Positions 1-9,051 of a stretch of 64,000 nucleotides of DNA are shown in pieces. How positions within the stretch are numbered: position 1 is the first letter of the stretch; every line of letters begins with the position of its first letter. The DNA lies in NCBI RefSeq assembly GCF_012584515.1, contig NZ_CP051461.1:3715501-3779500 (forward strand), written 5' to 3'. The position numbers were made by a program, and so were the translations under genes. The DNA is from Polaromonas vacuolata. Its GTDB lineage: Bacteria; Pseudomonadota; Gammaproteobacteria; Burkholderiales; Burkholderiaceae_C. The notes beneath the pieces are model-generated. The model saw only the letters and a list, made by a program, of their open reading frames with translations. It was not told the origin of the DNA and did no database searches.

Positions 1-1616
1 CATTTTGGCTAATGGCTTTTCGCGCCTTTTCTAAGCTGGAGAAAACGCAGCGCGATCTCGAACAGGCGAGAGACAGCGCCCACTCGGCCAGCATCGCCAA
101 AAGCGAATTTCTGGCCAATATGAGCCATGAAATACGTACGCCCATGAATGCTATTTTGGGCATGTTGCACCTGCTGCACACTACTGAACTAACAACTCGC
201 CAGACTGACTACACCAAAAAAACCGAAAAGGCAGCGCGCTCGCTGCTAAGACTAGTTGATGACATCCTAAATATTTCAAAAATAGAAGCGCGCAAGATAG
301 AACTAGACCTGAGACCGTTTGAGCTCCAAAGTATGCTGGATGACCTCTCAGTCATTTTGTCAGCCAACCTGAACGACAAAGCACTTGCGCTACGTTTTAT
401 GGTCGATCCAGACGTACCGCCAGTTCTTCGCGGCGATGACATGCGGCTGCAGCAAGTGCTGATCAATATCGGTGGCAATGCGATTAAATTCAGTCAGGAA
501 GGCGAGATTCTTATCCGCGTCCAACTAATCGAGAAGAGCGCTAACGACGCATTGCTGGAGTTCTCTGTGCGCGACAACGGCATTGGCGTCGCCAAAGAAA
601 ATCATATTCACATTTTCGACAGCTTCTCTCAAGCCGATACGTCAACCACACGCCGCTATGGCGGTACCGGCCTAGGTCTGAGTATTTCAAGCCGCATCGT
701 AGCGCTGCTGGGCGGCGAGCTAAAGATTGACAGTGCGCTCGGACTGGGTAGCAGGTTTTACTTTCAAATTCGCTTACCGCTGTCTGAGATGCCGGCTAAA
801 GCAGTGGTCATTCCAGTTAGCGTGCCCGCTGATATCAAGCCGCCCGGCAGGCTGGCAGGCTTACGCTTGCTGGTGGTGGAAGACAATGAAATCAACCAGT
901 TAGTAGCCCATGGTCTACTCAGCCTAGAGGGTGCAAACATCACGCTAGCGGGCAACGGCCAGCTAGGGCTGGACGCCATCGCCAGTAAGGCACCGTTTGA
1001 TGCGGTGTTAATGGACATGCAGATGCCGGTAATGGATGGCTGTGCAGCAACCCGTGTCATTCGCCAAGAGCTAGGCCTGAGCCATTTACCAATCATTGCC
1101 ATGACCGCCAATGCCATGTCTGCGGACCGCCAAGCTTGTGTTGAGGCTGGTATGAATGACCATATTGGCAAGCCTTTTAAGCTCGACGAGCTGGTGGCCA
1201 CACTGCAACGTTGGACAGGACACGCTCGTGAAGCGACAGCGGTATTGGCAACCGCATCGACTACTCACGGCATCGATATCGTTGCCGCACTGGGTCGCCT
1301 CGACGGCAACGAAAACTTGTTTGCCAGCAAACTACATAGCTTTGCCACCAGCTTGAAGGGCTTACCCAGCCAAATCAACGCGCAGTTGCGCAGCGATGCC
1401 GACCCGCAGGCGGCGAGCCGAACGCTGCACACCCTCAAGGGACTGGCCGCTACCGTGGGCGCAGAGCAGCTTGCCCAAGTCGCCGCAAAACTAGAGTCGC
1501 GTGCGCAAAATGGCATGCAGACCAACGACTACGAGCCTATGCTGGCGCAGTTACAACAGGCCATCGACACCACCCTTTTGGCGCTCAAACCGGTGCTAGC
1601 GCGTTATCAGGTTTAA
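1..1616 (+). CDS. Hybrid sensor histidine kinase, C-terminal part (5' end outside window)
   Basis: The reading frame is open back to the window edge, so the N-terminal sensory part is missing. Counting from the Met codon at 12, the visible order is: a short coiled coil; a HisKA domain with phospho-acceptor His39 in SHEIRTPMN; an HATPase_c domain with DNGIGV and GGTGLGLS boxes; a receiver domain (about residues 285-400) with VVEDNE, phospho-acceptor Asp335 in [10 protein letters not shown] and the KPF lysine; and an HPt domain with His473 in LHTLKG. This BarA/TodS-like layout passes phosphate His to Asp to His. A final partner regulator is not visible downstream. The signal sensed cannot be told because the input domain is cut off. 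Confidence 0.93.
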   Translation, partial: FWLMAFRAFSKLEKTQRDLEQARDSAHSASIAKSEFLANMSHEIRTPMNAILGMLHLLHTTELTTRQTDYTKKTEKAARSLLRLVDDILNISKIEARKIELDLRPFELQSMLDDLSVILSANLNDKALALRFMVDPDVPPVLRGDDMRLQQVLINIGGNAIKFSQEGEILIRVQLIEKSANDALLEFSVRDNGIGVAKENHIHIFDSFSQADTSTTRRYGGTGLGLSISSRIVALLGGELKIDSALGLGSRFYFQIRLPLSEMPAKAVVIPVSVPADIKPPGRLAGLRLLVVEDNEINQLVAHGLLSLEGANITLAGNGQLGLDAIASKAPFDAVLMDMQMPVMDGCAATRVIRQELGLSHLPIIAMTANAMSADRQACVEAGMNDHIGKPFKLDELVATLQRWTGHAREATAVLATASTTHGIDIVAALGRLDGNENLFASKLHSFATSLKGLPSQINAQLRSDADPQAASRTLHTLKGLAATVGAEQLAQVAAKLESRAQNGMQTNDYEPMLAQLQQAIDTTLLALKPVLARYQV

Positions 1617-1618
1617 CG

Positions 1619-1654
1619 CAGACCGAGTCAAGGTGAACAGATTGACTCGGTCTG
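1619..1654. terminator. Perfect 13-bp inverted repeat after the hybrid kinase
   Basis: Two arms, CAGACCGAGTCAA and TTGACTCGGTCTG, are exact reverse complements separated by 10 bases. They begin two bases after the kinase stop codon. No T-tract follows, so this is either a Rho-assisted 3'-end hairpin or a protein-binding palindrome. It covers the GTG at 1633 that could extend the next gene, which argues for the later ATG at 1681. Confidence 0.45.
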
Positions 1655-1680
1655 GGGCCGCGCTGCGCGACAATCGATTG

Positions 1681-2391
1681 ATGACGCCTCCTGCACCCAT
1701 CACACCATTGAGCTTGCGCTCACCGCTTCTACGAGGATCTGCCCTTTGCCTAACACTGATACTGCTGTGGGATTTCTCTGGCTTTGACCTGTGGATGGCG
1801 CAACTCTTTGGCAGCCCGCAAGGCTTTTCCCAAACCAATAGTTGGCTGTGGGCCGGCCTTTTGCACGACGACTTACGGCCTTATCCTTGGTTGTTGGAGA
1901 TCGCGCTGATTATTGCGGTTTGGTGGCCCCTAGGCTCGCTGCGATTAATTAGCCGCGCCCGACGCGCTCAGTTTGCCTTAACCACACTGCTGGCCTTGCT
2001 GCTGGTCTCCAGCATCAAAATGCACAGCAGCACCAGCTGCCCTTGGGATTTAGAACAGTTTGGCGGCGTAGCGCATCATGTATCGCACTGGACTTGGGGC
2101 GTGAAAGATGGCGGCAGTGGCGGTTGTTTCCCGGCCGGCCATGCCTCGGCGGGCTTTGCCTTTTTAGGCGGGTTTTTTGCCTTGCGCCATGGCACACCTA
2201 GCAGTGCTAAACGCTGGCTGATAGGCGCCATGATGGCTGGACTGATTCTGGGACTAGCCCAGCAGATACGCGGCGCGCATTACATGAGCCACACCTTGTG
2301 GACGGCTTGGTTTTGCTGGTCTGCCGCCGCCGCTGTAGACGCGGTGTTTAGCTTATGGATTGCGAAGCGGCAGCGTTCACAAAAGACGTAA
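1681..2391 (+). CDS. PAP2-family membrane phosphatase
   Basis: An integral membrane protein of 236 aa with about five or six hydrophobic segments. The PAP2 active site is recognisable: a lysine followed by CPWDL (variant of motif 1), FPAGHAS (motif 2, PSGH in the classic form) and RGAHYMSHTLW (motif 3 with its catalytic histidine). Such enzymes remove phosphate from lipids such as undecaprenyl pyrophosphate, phosphatidic acid or lipid A; which one cannot be told here. Motif 1 lacks the usual Arg-Pro, as in a proteobacterial subgroup carrying CPWDL. An in-frame GTG at 1633 would add 16 residues but sits inside the hairpin, so ATG 1681 is preferred. The 3' end overlaps the convergent hydrolase gene by 44 bp. 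Confidence 0.85.
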   Translation: MTPPAPITPLSLRSPLLRGSALCLTLILLWDFSGFDLWMAQLFGSPQGFSQTNSWLWAGLLHDDLRPYPWLLEIALIIAVWWPLGSLRLISRARRAQFALTTLLALLLVSSIKMHSSTSCPWDLEQFGGVAHHVSHWTWGVKDGGSGGCFPAGHASAGFAFLGGFFALRHGTPSSAKRWLIGAMMAGLILGLAQQIRGAHYMSHTLWTAWFCWSAAAAVDAVFSLWIAKRQRSQKT

Positions 2392-3253
2392 CCCGCTCCA
2401 GCACCGGCGCTTGTGCCCTGAGCACCGCCGCCATAGAGGCGATTAGCGTGACATGACTGACACCACTAAAGAGTTCTACCTCTACCTCAACGCCGCGGCT
2501 TTTGAGCATGTTGGCTAAGGCCACCGTGCTGCGCTGGGGGTCAACCACATTGTCAAGTCGCGCCGCTAGCAACAATGCCGGCGGCGACTGAGGCGAGGCT
2601 TGGGCGGCATGCATCAAGGGTTGGGTATCTGCTGCGGTGTCTGGCCAGCTAAACGCGACCCGCGTCTGGCTGTCACCAATGGGTAAAAAGTCGTACGGTC
2701 CAGCTAAGCCGATCCAGCCCGCTAGCCGCGTGGGGATTAAGCCGACTTCGACTAACCAGCGCGTGTCTAGAGCCAACATAGCCGCGTTGTAAGCACCGGC
2801 GCTGTGGCCCATGACAAAAATTCGATCTGGATTTGCACCGTAGTCAGCCGCATGGTCAAACGCCCAGCGCACCGCGTGAGCACAGTCTTCAACAAAACCG
2901 GGATAAAGCGTCTGCGGACTGAGCCGGTAATCGGCCACCACCACGACTATGCCCTGAGAAGCCAGTGCCTCGCCCACAAAGCGGTAATCAGCGCGCTCGC
3001 CCGAGGACCAGCTGCCGCCATAGAAGAACACCACCATAGAGGTCTGTTTGGCATTTGCCGGCGACAAGTTTTTGGGCTGATAAATGTCTAGCCGCTGGCG
3101 CGGATCTGGCCCGTAAGCCCGACCTTTGACGCGCAAATAAGTGTCGTCCGGTACGGTAGCGTTGAGCAAATCCACAGCCGAGCAGGCTGACAGAACAGCG
3201 GGCAACATGGCGAGCAGGGATCTTCTTGGCAAGGTCGAGTCAATCAAGTTCAT
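2348..3253 (-). CDS. Alpha/beta hydrolase (esterase), probable lipoprotein
   Basis: A 301-aa protein with a lipobox-like signal near residues 14-24 (LLAMLPAVLSAC), so probably exported and lipidated. The fold is alpha/beta hydrolase of the carboxylesterase/BD-FAE type: an oxyanion-hole segment FFYGGSW, the nucleophile elbow GHSAG, an acid Asp in the AARLDNVVDP segment and a C-terminal His in SGVSHVT. It likely cleaves small ester or acyl substrates in the periplasm; the substrate is unknown. Its 3' end overlaps the convergent PAP2 gene. It lies downstream of pyk on the same strand after a 165-bp gap, so it may have its own promoter. Confidence 0.85.
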   Translation of the reverse strand: MNLIDSTLPRRSLLAMLPAVLSACSAVDLLNATVPDDTYLRVKGRAYGPDPRQRLDIYQPKNLSPANAKQTSMVVFFYGGSWSSGERADYRFVGEALASQGIVVVVADYRLSPQTLYPGFVEDCAHAVRWAFDHAADYGANPDRIFVMGHSAGAYNAAMLALDTRWLVEVGLIPTRLAGWIGLAGPYDFLPIGDSQTRVAFSWPDTAADTQPLMHAAQASPQSPPALLLAARLDNVVDPQRSTVALANMLKSRGVEVEVELFSGVSHVTLIASMAAVLRAQAPVLERVTSFVNAAASQSIS

Positions 3254-3418
3254 AGAAAATATACGATGGTCTTAGCAAACTAGATTCAAGCCGGTGACAA
3301 AGCGACTCAAAATAATATGTGTACATATCGTAGCGCGAATCCACAAAATCTTGGCGCTTGCCTCGATCAACAGTAAAACCACTAGCACCTCAAGCGCGCT
3401 ATAGCTTTAGTTTTAGCT

Positions 3419-4852
3419 TTAGGCCACGCGGCAAATCTTGAGCATATTCGTGCCGCCTGGCGCGCCCATGGGCTCACCACAGGTGATGGCATAGACATCG
3501 CCACTCTGCACGATGCGTCGGCTCAAGAGCTGAGTTTCAGCATCCTTCAGCGCAGTGTCACGGTCGGCGCTGGTATCCATCAACAGCGGCTTGACATTGC
3601 GGTATAGCGCCATCTTGCGCTGGGTCGTTAAGCGCGGTGTGAGCGCGTAAATCGGCACGCGTAAGTCATGTCGGCTCATCCAAAGTGGCGTAGAACCGCT
3701 GTCGGTCAACGCCACAATCGCCTTAGCACCCATGTGGCTGGCACTGAACAGCGCGCCCATGGCAATCGCTTGGTCTATGCGTGCATAGACTTTTCCAGTG
3801 ATGTCCGACTCAATGCCTTTGTACTCGGCTTTCTCAGCTTCCAAGCAAATTTTGGCGACTTCTTGCACTGTCTCTAGCGGATAACGACCGGCGGCGGTCT
3901 CGGCGCTCAGCATGACGGCGTCGGTGCCGTCGAGAACGGCGTTGGCCACATCGCTGACTTCTGCGCGGGTCGGCACTGGGTTGAGAATCATGCTCTCCAT
4001 CATCTGGGTCGCGGTAATCACCAGTTTGTCGTTGGCTCGGGCTAGCTTAATCATGCGTTTTTGCAGCGCTGGCACGGCCGCATTGCCGACTTCAACCGCA
4101 AGATCTCCACGCGCCACCATGATGCCGTCGCTGACGCGCAAAATTTCCTCTAGATTAGGAATCGCCTCGGCGCGTTCAATCTTGGCGATCAGTCCGGGCT
4201 TGTGCTTGTACTGGGCGGCTGCCACGTTGCACAGCTGACGCGCCATTTCCATATCCGTCGCATTTTTGGGAAAGCTCACCGCCACATAGTCAGCCTGAAA
4301 ACTCATGGCGGTCTTGATGTCTTCCATGTCCTTGGCCGTGAGCGCCGGCGCGGTCAGCCCGCCGCCTTGCTTGTTAATGCCTTTGTTGTTCGATAGCTCA
4401 CCGCCGAGTTTGACGGTGGTGATGACTTCCTCGCCCAGCACCGCGTTCACGGTCAGCACGATCAAACCATCGTTAAGTAGCAGCACATCACCGGGCCGGA
4501 CATCGCGCGGCAATTCTTTGTAATCCAGACCTACGCCGCGTATGTCGCCGGGCTCGCTGCGCGAAGCGTCAAGCACGAACTTTTCACCGGGGACCAATAA
4601 AACTTTACCCTCGGCAAACTTACCGACTCGGATTTTCGGCCCCTGAAGGTCAGCCATGATGGCCACTTCACGACCAGCGCGTAGCGAAACCTCACGCACC
4701 ACTTGGGCGAGCCGAATATGGTCCTCAGCTTTTCCGTGGCTAAAGTTAAGGCGCACGACGTTAACGCCAGCGCGAATCATTTGCTCTAACAACACTGGGT
4801 CGCTTGAGGCGGGGCCTAGAGTGGCAACAATCTTGGTGGCGCGACGGGTCAT
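3419..4852 (-). CDS. pyk: Pyruvate kinase
   Basis: This 477-aa protein has the normal length for bacterial pyruvate kinase, which converts phosphoenolpyruvate and ADP to pyruvate and ATP in the last step of glycolysis. Visible landmarks are the N-terminal TLGPASS, the ADLQGPKIRVG strand before the lid domain, the active-site signature IAKIERAEA with its catalytic lysine (around residue 225), the metal-binding ARGDLAVEVG, and the C-terminal allosteric domain. It lies 149 bp downstream of pgk on the same strand. In related genomes pgk-pyk is commonly followed by fructose-bisphosphate aldolase and purine genes; here it is followed by an unrelated esterase. Confidence 0.98.
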   Translation of the reverse strand: MTRRATKIVATLGPASSDPVLLEQMIRAGVNVVRLNFSHGKAEDHIRLAQVVREVSLRAGREVAIMADLQGPKIRVGKFAEGKVLLVPGEKFVLDASRSEPGDIRGVGLDYKELPRDVRPGDVLLLNDGLIVLTVNAVLGEEVITTVKLGGELSNNKGINKQGGGLTAPALTAKDMEDIKTAMSFQADYVAVSFPKNATDMEMARQLCNVAAAQYKHKPGLIAKIERAEAIPNLEEILRVSDGIMVARGDLAVEVGNAAVPALQKRMIKLARANDKLVITATQMMESMILNPVPTRAEVSDVANAVLDGTDAVMLSAETAAGRYPLETVQEVAKICLEAEKAEYKGIESDITGKVYARIDQAIAMGALFSASHMGAKAIVALTDSGSTPLWMSRHDLRVPIYALTPRLTTQRKMALYRNVKPLLMDTSADRDTALKDAETQLLSRRIVQSGDVYAITCGEPMGAPGGTNMLKICRVA

Positions 4853-5001
4853 GGCTTGTCTCCTTGTAATTTAGTTTCTTATTTTGCATGAAATAAGTTA
4901 CCAACCGATTACCAAAGAGATCGCACAGACGCTGAAGTTTTACGCAAGCTGACGCCGTAGCTCAGTCTGAAAAATAGCCAGACCGAACTAAACGCAAGGT
5001 T

Positions 5002-6192
5002 TTAAGCGGCGCGTTGCTGCAAGACCTCGAATGCGGGCAAGGTCTTGCCTTCGAGAATTTCCAGAAAAGCACCGCCGCCAGTCGATATGTAATCCACTTG
5101 TTTTTCAATGCCGTACTTGGCAATAGCAGCCAAAGTGTCGCCGCCGCCGGCGAGTGAAAAAGCGCTGCTCTGCGCAATCGCCTTAGCGATGCCTTCTGTG
5201 CCATGCGAGAAGGCTTCGAACTCAAACACCCCAACCGGGCCGTTCCAGACCACCGTGCCGGCAGCCATTAACTGCTCGGCCAGCAAGGCCGTCGTTTGCG
5301 GGCCAATATCAAGAATCAAATCATCGTCTTCCACCGCATTCGCGGCCTTAACCGTGGCCACCGCATCGACAGAAAAACTTTTCGCCGTCACCACATCCAC
5401 AGGGATGGGCACGGCCGCGCCGCGCGCGCGCATGGCTTCTATCACGGCTTTGGCTTGAGGTAGCAAGTCTGCCTCGGCCAAGCTTTTTCCTATATTTAGG
5501 CCAGCCGCGAGCATAAAGGTGTTGGCGATACCGCCGCCGACAATTAACTGATCAACTTTGCCTGCTAAGGCCTTGAGTATGGTCAGCTTGGTCGAGACCT
5601 TGCTGCCCGCCACTATCGCTACCAACGGCCGACGTGGCTCGCTCAAAGCGTGCGAGATCGCGTCCATTTCTGCCGCTAACAGTGGGCCAGCGCAGGCCAC
5701 CGGTGCAAACTGGGCGATGCCGTAGGTCGACGCTTCGGCGCGGTGCGAAGTACCAAACGCGTCGTGCACAAATACATCGCAAAGTGCGGCGAGTTGCTTG
5801 GCCAATACCGGATCATTTTTCTTTTCGCCCGGGTTGAGCCGGCAATTCTCTAGCAGCACCAGCTCGCCCGGTGCAACGCTAACGCCGGTGACCCAGTCGC
5901 TGCGCAAAGAAACCGTACGGCCCATTAGTTCAGACAGGCGCTTAGCAACCGGTGCCAGCGAATCGGCAGGCTTGAAATGGCCTTCCACGGGACGACCCAA
6001 ATGCGAAGTCACCATCACCGCAGCGCCGGCGTCCAGCGCCATTTGTATGCAGGGGATGGAAGCGCGAATACGTGTGTCTTCGGTAATATTGCCGGCATCG
6101 TCTTGGGGAACGTTGAGGTCAGCGCGGATAAAAACACGTTTACCAGCCAGCTGGCCACCCGTGCACAAATCAGAAAAGCGAATGAATTTCAT
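5002..6192 (-). CDS. pgk: Phosphoglycerate kinase
   Basis: A 396-aa protein of standard length for phosphoglycerate kinase, which transfers phosphate between 1,3-bisphosphoglycerate and ADP in glycolysis and runs in reverse in gluconeogenesis or the Calvin cycle. Signature segments are RADLNVP near the N terminus, SHLGRP, the hinge and nucleotide-binding [10 protein letters not shown] and the C-terminal GGGDTLAAI glycine loop. It is the first gene of a probable pgk-pyk unit on the minus strand. No adjacent Calvin-cycle genes are seen, so a role in central carbon metabolism is most likely. Confidence 0.98.
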   Translation of the reverse strand: MKFIRFSDLCTGGQLAGKRVFIRADLNVPQDDAGNITEDTRIRASIPCIQMALDAGAAVMVTSHLGRPVEGHFKPADSLAPVAKRLSELMGRTVSLRSDWVTGVSVAPGELVLLENCRLNPGEKKNDPVLAKQLAALCDVFVHDAFGTSHRAEASTYGIAQFAPVACAGPLLAAEMDAISHALSEPRRPLVAIVAGSKVSTKLTILKALAGKVDQLIVGGGIANTFMLAAGLNIGKSLAEADLLPQAKAVIEAMRARGAAVPIPVDVVTAKSFSVDAVATVKAANAVEDDDLILDIGPQTTALLAEQLMAAGTVVWNGPVGVFEFEAFSHGTEGIAKAIAQSSAFSLAGGGDTLAAIAKYGIEKQVDYISTGGGAFLEILEGKTLPAFEVLQQRAA

Positions 6193-6260
6193 GGGACTTC
6201 AAGTTGGGGACAAGGCCAGCAAAGGCTGCCGACGCCAACGATTGTAAACATCGCCGCCCG

Positions 6261-6596
6261 TTACCAACCCAGCCCCACATGCAATGGTAAATACACCGCC
6301 ATGCCCGCCACTATCGTGCCGAGCAAGCTGCTGCGCCAATAAAACCAGCCAACACCGCAAAGCGCAGCATAAATACGTGCATCTTTAAAGGTGGCAATGA
6401 GGTGGCCTTGGCTCATGACAATCTCTGGGATGATGACCGCAGCCAACGCCGCAATCGGTGCATAGTGCAGACCGCGCTGTGCCCACGCGGGCAACGTCCA
6501 GGGCTTGTCAGACAGAAAGAAAAATGACCGGGTAAGTATGGTCACCAACACCATGCCTATGATGGTGATGACAGTTCCTAAATCGGTCTGATTCAT
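6261..6596 (-). CDS. azlD: AzlD-family branched-chain amino acid exporter small subunit
   Basis: This 111-aa hydrophobic protein has about four membrane spans and the AzlD-like sequence RSFFFLSDKPW. AzlD works with AzlC as a two-protein exporter of branched-chain amino acids (BrnFE/YgaZH type) in the cytoplasmic membrane. Its ATG overlaps the azlC stop codon by four bases (ATGA), which signals translational coupling. The substrate is inferred from the family and could be another small hydrophobic amino acid. Confidence 0.88.
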   Translation of the reverse strand: MNQTDLGTVITIIGMVLVTILTRSFFFLSDKPWTLPAWAQRGLHYAPIAALAAVIIPEIVMSQGHLIATFKDARIYAALCGVGWFYWRSSLLGTIVAGMAVYLPLHVGLGW

Positions 6597-7336
6597 TCTG
6601 CGCCCTTGTCTTTGGCTGGCTCAGCAAGCGCATGCCGAGTGGGCCGCTCTAGCAGCAAACACAGCGCCACCCCAGCAGCAATACCGACCAAAATATTCAG
6701 CTTGAACGGCAGCGCAAACACCGCCACCGCAGCCATACCGGCGACCCCTGCGGACACCACGCGTAAGCGGGTGCTGGCGAGCGAACACAAAATGCCCACT
6801 AAAGCCAAAATACCGGCAAAACCCAGACCCCAAGAAACAGGAATTACATTGGCCAGCGCTATACCTATCAAAGTAGGAATTACCCAACTAAACCAGCCTA
6901 AGCCAGCATTACCCAACCAATAAGCGTCTTGAGCTTGAACACCAGCTGCGTCCTGAGCGGGAAGGGCAAAGCGGCGGGTGAACATGACGTAATTCAGGTC
7001 GGCCATTAGATAGCCGCTGAACAACCTGCGCCGCAGCGACTGGTGCATCACATAAGGCCGTAAATGCGCACTGAACACAACAAAGCGCAAATTCACACAA
7101 AAGGCGGTGGCGAGCACCACCCACATCGGCGCGCCAGCCAGAATCAAGGGGGTAGCCGCGAGCTGAGAGCTACCGGCAAAGACAAAAATACCCATGAGCA
7201 AAGACTCGACAAGACTCAGACCAGACTTGGACATGGCCACTCCTGTCATCAAGCCCCATGCCGCAATGCCCGGTGCCACCGTAGAGATTTCGCGCATGCC
7301 GCGTTTAAATTCCGGGTGTTTAAACAACTCGCGCAT
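6593..7336 (-). CDS. azlC: AzlC-family branched-chain amino acid exporter large subunit
   Basis: The large membrane subunit of an AzlCD exporter: 247 aa, about seven hydrophobic segments, with family segments APGIAAWG and ATAFCVNLRFVVFS. ATG 7336 is chosen because AAAAGG lies about seven bases upstream and because it clears the fmt stop. An in-frame TTG at 7375 would add 13 residues and overlap fmt by 29 bp. It follows fmt by ten bases, so it probably shares the def-fmt transcript. In related genomes azlC also tends to follow fmt, though the functional reason is not known. Confidence 0.9.
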   Translation of the reverse strand: MRELFKHPEFKRGMREISTVAPGIAAWGLMTGVAMSKSGLSLVESLLMGIFVFAGSSQLAATPLILAGAPMWVVLATAFCVNLRFVVFSAHLRPYVMHQSLRRRLFSGYLMADLNYVMFTRRFALPAQDAAGVQAQDAYWLGNAGLGWFSWVIPTLIGIALANVIPVSWGLGFAGILALVGILCSLASTRLRVVSAGVAGMAAVAVFALPFKLNILVGIAAGVALCLLLERPTRHALAEPAKDKGAE

Positions 7337-7346
7337 GCCGTGCCTT

Positions 7347-8327
7347 TTATGGGTTGCCGGATTGGTTAGTGCCAAAAATCATACCGGCCTGAATGTCAAA
7401 GCCGCGTAAAAAATCTGCAGCGGCCAGCGCCTTGCCGCCGGCTTTTTGCAGCTGAGTTGCGCGCAGCACGCCATCAGCCGTGCAAATGTCCACACCAGCA
7501 GCGCCCACAACCAACACTTGGCCGGGTACGGCCGCAGTGGGTCGAAGATCAGCTAGCAAATTAGCTTGGCGAAACTTAATAACCTCTGCGCCCAAGTTAC
7601 TTGACGCCACCGGGAAGGGATTAAAGGCGCGAATGCGTCTTTCGATCTGCACCGCGCTTTGTGACCAGTCAATCAAGGCCTCGTGCTTTTCGATTTTGTG
7701 AGCGTAAGTCACTCCCTCTGTCGGCTGGACTTGGGGTTTTAGTGCGCCGCTAGCAGAAAGTGCCAGGGCCTCGACTATCAATTCGCCGCCCATGCTGGCG
7801 AGCCGATCGTGCAGGGATTCTGTGCTGTCGTCCGGCGCAATAGTCGTATCGACGCGCAGCAGCATGGCGCCGGTGTCTAAGCCCGCGTCCATTTGCATGA
7901 TGGTCACACCCGTTTGCAAGTCGCCGGCCTCAATAGCGCGATGTATCGGTGCAGCACCGCGCCAGCGCGGCAGCAATGAGGCATGAATATTGAGGCAACC
8001 GAGCGGCGGCAAATCCAGTACCCACTGCGGCAGTATCAAGCCGTAAGCGGCCACCACCATGGCGTCGGCACGGGCAGCGAGCATTAGCTCGCGGGCGGCT
8101 AAGGCATCGTCAGGATATTTGCCATCAAGGCGCAGACTGCGCGGCTGAGCGACGGCAGTTTGGTGCTCTAACGCCCACTGTTTGACACTTGACGCCTGCA
8201 GCTTCATGCCGCGACCGGCCGGTCTATCTGGCTGGCTTAGCACCAGGGCAATCTCAAAGCCGGCAGCGTGCAAGCGCTCTAGCGCGACGCGGGCAAACTC
8301 GGGTGTACCCGCAAAAATCAAACGCAT
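7347..8327 (-). CDS. fmt: Methionyl-tRNA formyltransferase
   Basis: A 326-aa enzyme that formylates the initiator methionyl-tRNA using 10-formyltetrahydrofolate, required for normal bacterial translation initiation. It shows the N-terminal formyltransferase Rossmann domain ([11 protein letters not shown]), the catalytic region [20 protein letters not shown] and the C-terminal tRNA-binding OB-like domain (from about residue 205). It lies six bases downstream of def, the classic def-fmt pair in which the formyl group is first added and later removed. Confidence 0.98.
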   Translation of the reverse strand: MRLIFAGTPEFARVALERLHAAGFEIALVLSQPDRPAGRGMKLQASSVKQWALEHQTAVAQPRSLRLDGKYPDDALAARELMLAARADAMVVAAYGLILPQWVLDLPPLGCLNIHASLLPRWRGAAPIHRAIEAGDLQTGVTIMQMDAGLDTGAMLLRVDTTIAPDDSTESLHDRLASMGGELIVEALALSASGALKPQVQPTEGVTYAHKIEKHEALIDWSQSAVQIERRIRAFNPFPVASSNLGAEVIKFRQANLLADLRPTAAVPGQVLVVGAAGVDICTADGVLRATQLQKAGGKALAAADFLRGFDIQAGMIFGTNQSGNP

Positions 8328-8333
8328 AAGGCT

Positions 8334-8843
8334 TTAGTCGTCCTGATTTTTAATCTGTTTAACCATCTTGGTCTTGATGCGATTGCGTTTGAGTGGCGAG
8401 AGATACTCAACGAACACCTTGCCTAGCAAATGGTCCATCTCATGCTGCATGCAAACGGCTAGCAAGCCCTCAGCCTCGTAGGTTTGCTGCTGGCCTTGCA
8501 AGTCTAGCGCTTGGACGCGCACCGAACTAAAACGCTCGACACCGTCGTAAATGCCGGGCACCGACAGGCAACCTTCGTCATTGACCTCAGTTTTCTCGCT
8601 GGTCCAGACGATTTCGGGGTTGATCAGTACCAGTGGCTGATCGCGGTCCTCGCTGACATCCATGACCACCAGGCGTTCATGTACATCGACTTGGCTGGCG
8701 GCTAGGCCAACACCTTCGGCGGCATACATGGTCTCAAGCATGTCGCCAGCCAGAGTTTTGATGCGCGCGTCAACAACGGCGATGGGTTTTGCAACGGTGT
8801 GCAGGCGGGGATCGGGGTAGCGAAGAATAGTGAGTTGTGTCAT
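8334..8843 (-). CDS. def: Peptide deformylase
   Basis: A 169-aa metalloprotease that removes the N-formyl group from nascent proteins. All three deformylase motifs are present: [16 protein letters not shown] (metal-binding Cys) and QHEMDH (two metal-binding His and the catalytic Glu). The start at 8843 ([14 protein letters not shown]) matches the family; an in-frame upstream start at 8873 would add ten atypical residues. It is the first gene of def-fmt and is divergent from the LysM gene, with about 208 bp between the two starts holding both promoters. Confidence 0.97.
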   Translation of the reverse strand: MTQLTILRYPDPRLHTVAKPIAVVDARIKTLAGDMLETMYAAEGVGLAASQVDVHERLVVMDVSEDRDQPLVLINPEIVWTSEKTEVNDEGCLSVPGIYDGVERFSSVRVQALDLQGQQQTYEAEGLLAVCMQHEMDHLLGKVFVEYLSPLKRNRIKTKMVKQIKNQDD

Positions 8844-9051
8844 GCGCGGGCTTAAAAGGGCCAAAAATGCCAAATAGTATGTCTCTATTTTCGCTATGTT
8901 TTTAAACTTCTGATCGCCAAGGGCTTGTCGGTCAGCATTTTGATTGCTAAATCAATGCCATGGGCACAAAATAATATGTGTTTTCTGCCGATAAAAACGG
9001 GCCGGGTAGCCGCTCCGACACCTGAACACGAAAGCCTGAGGAGCCTTAAAG

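Noticed and set aside
4960..4990. Terminator between pgk and pyk
   Set aside because: A GTCTG/CAGAC stem exists but is only five base pairs with no T-tract.
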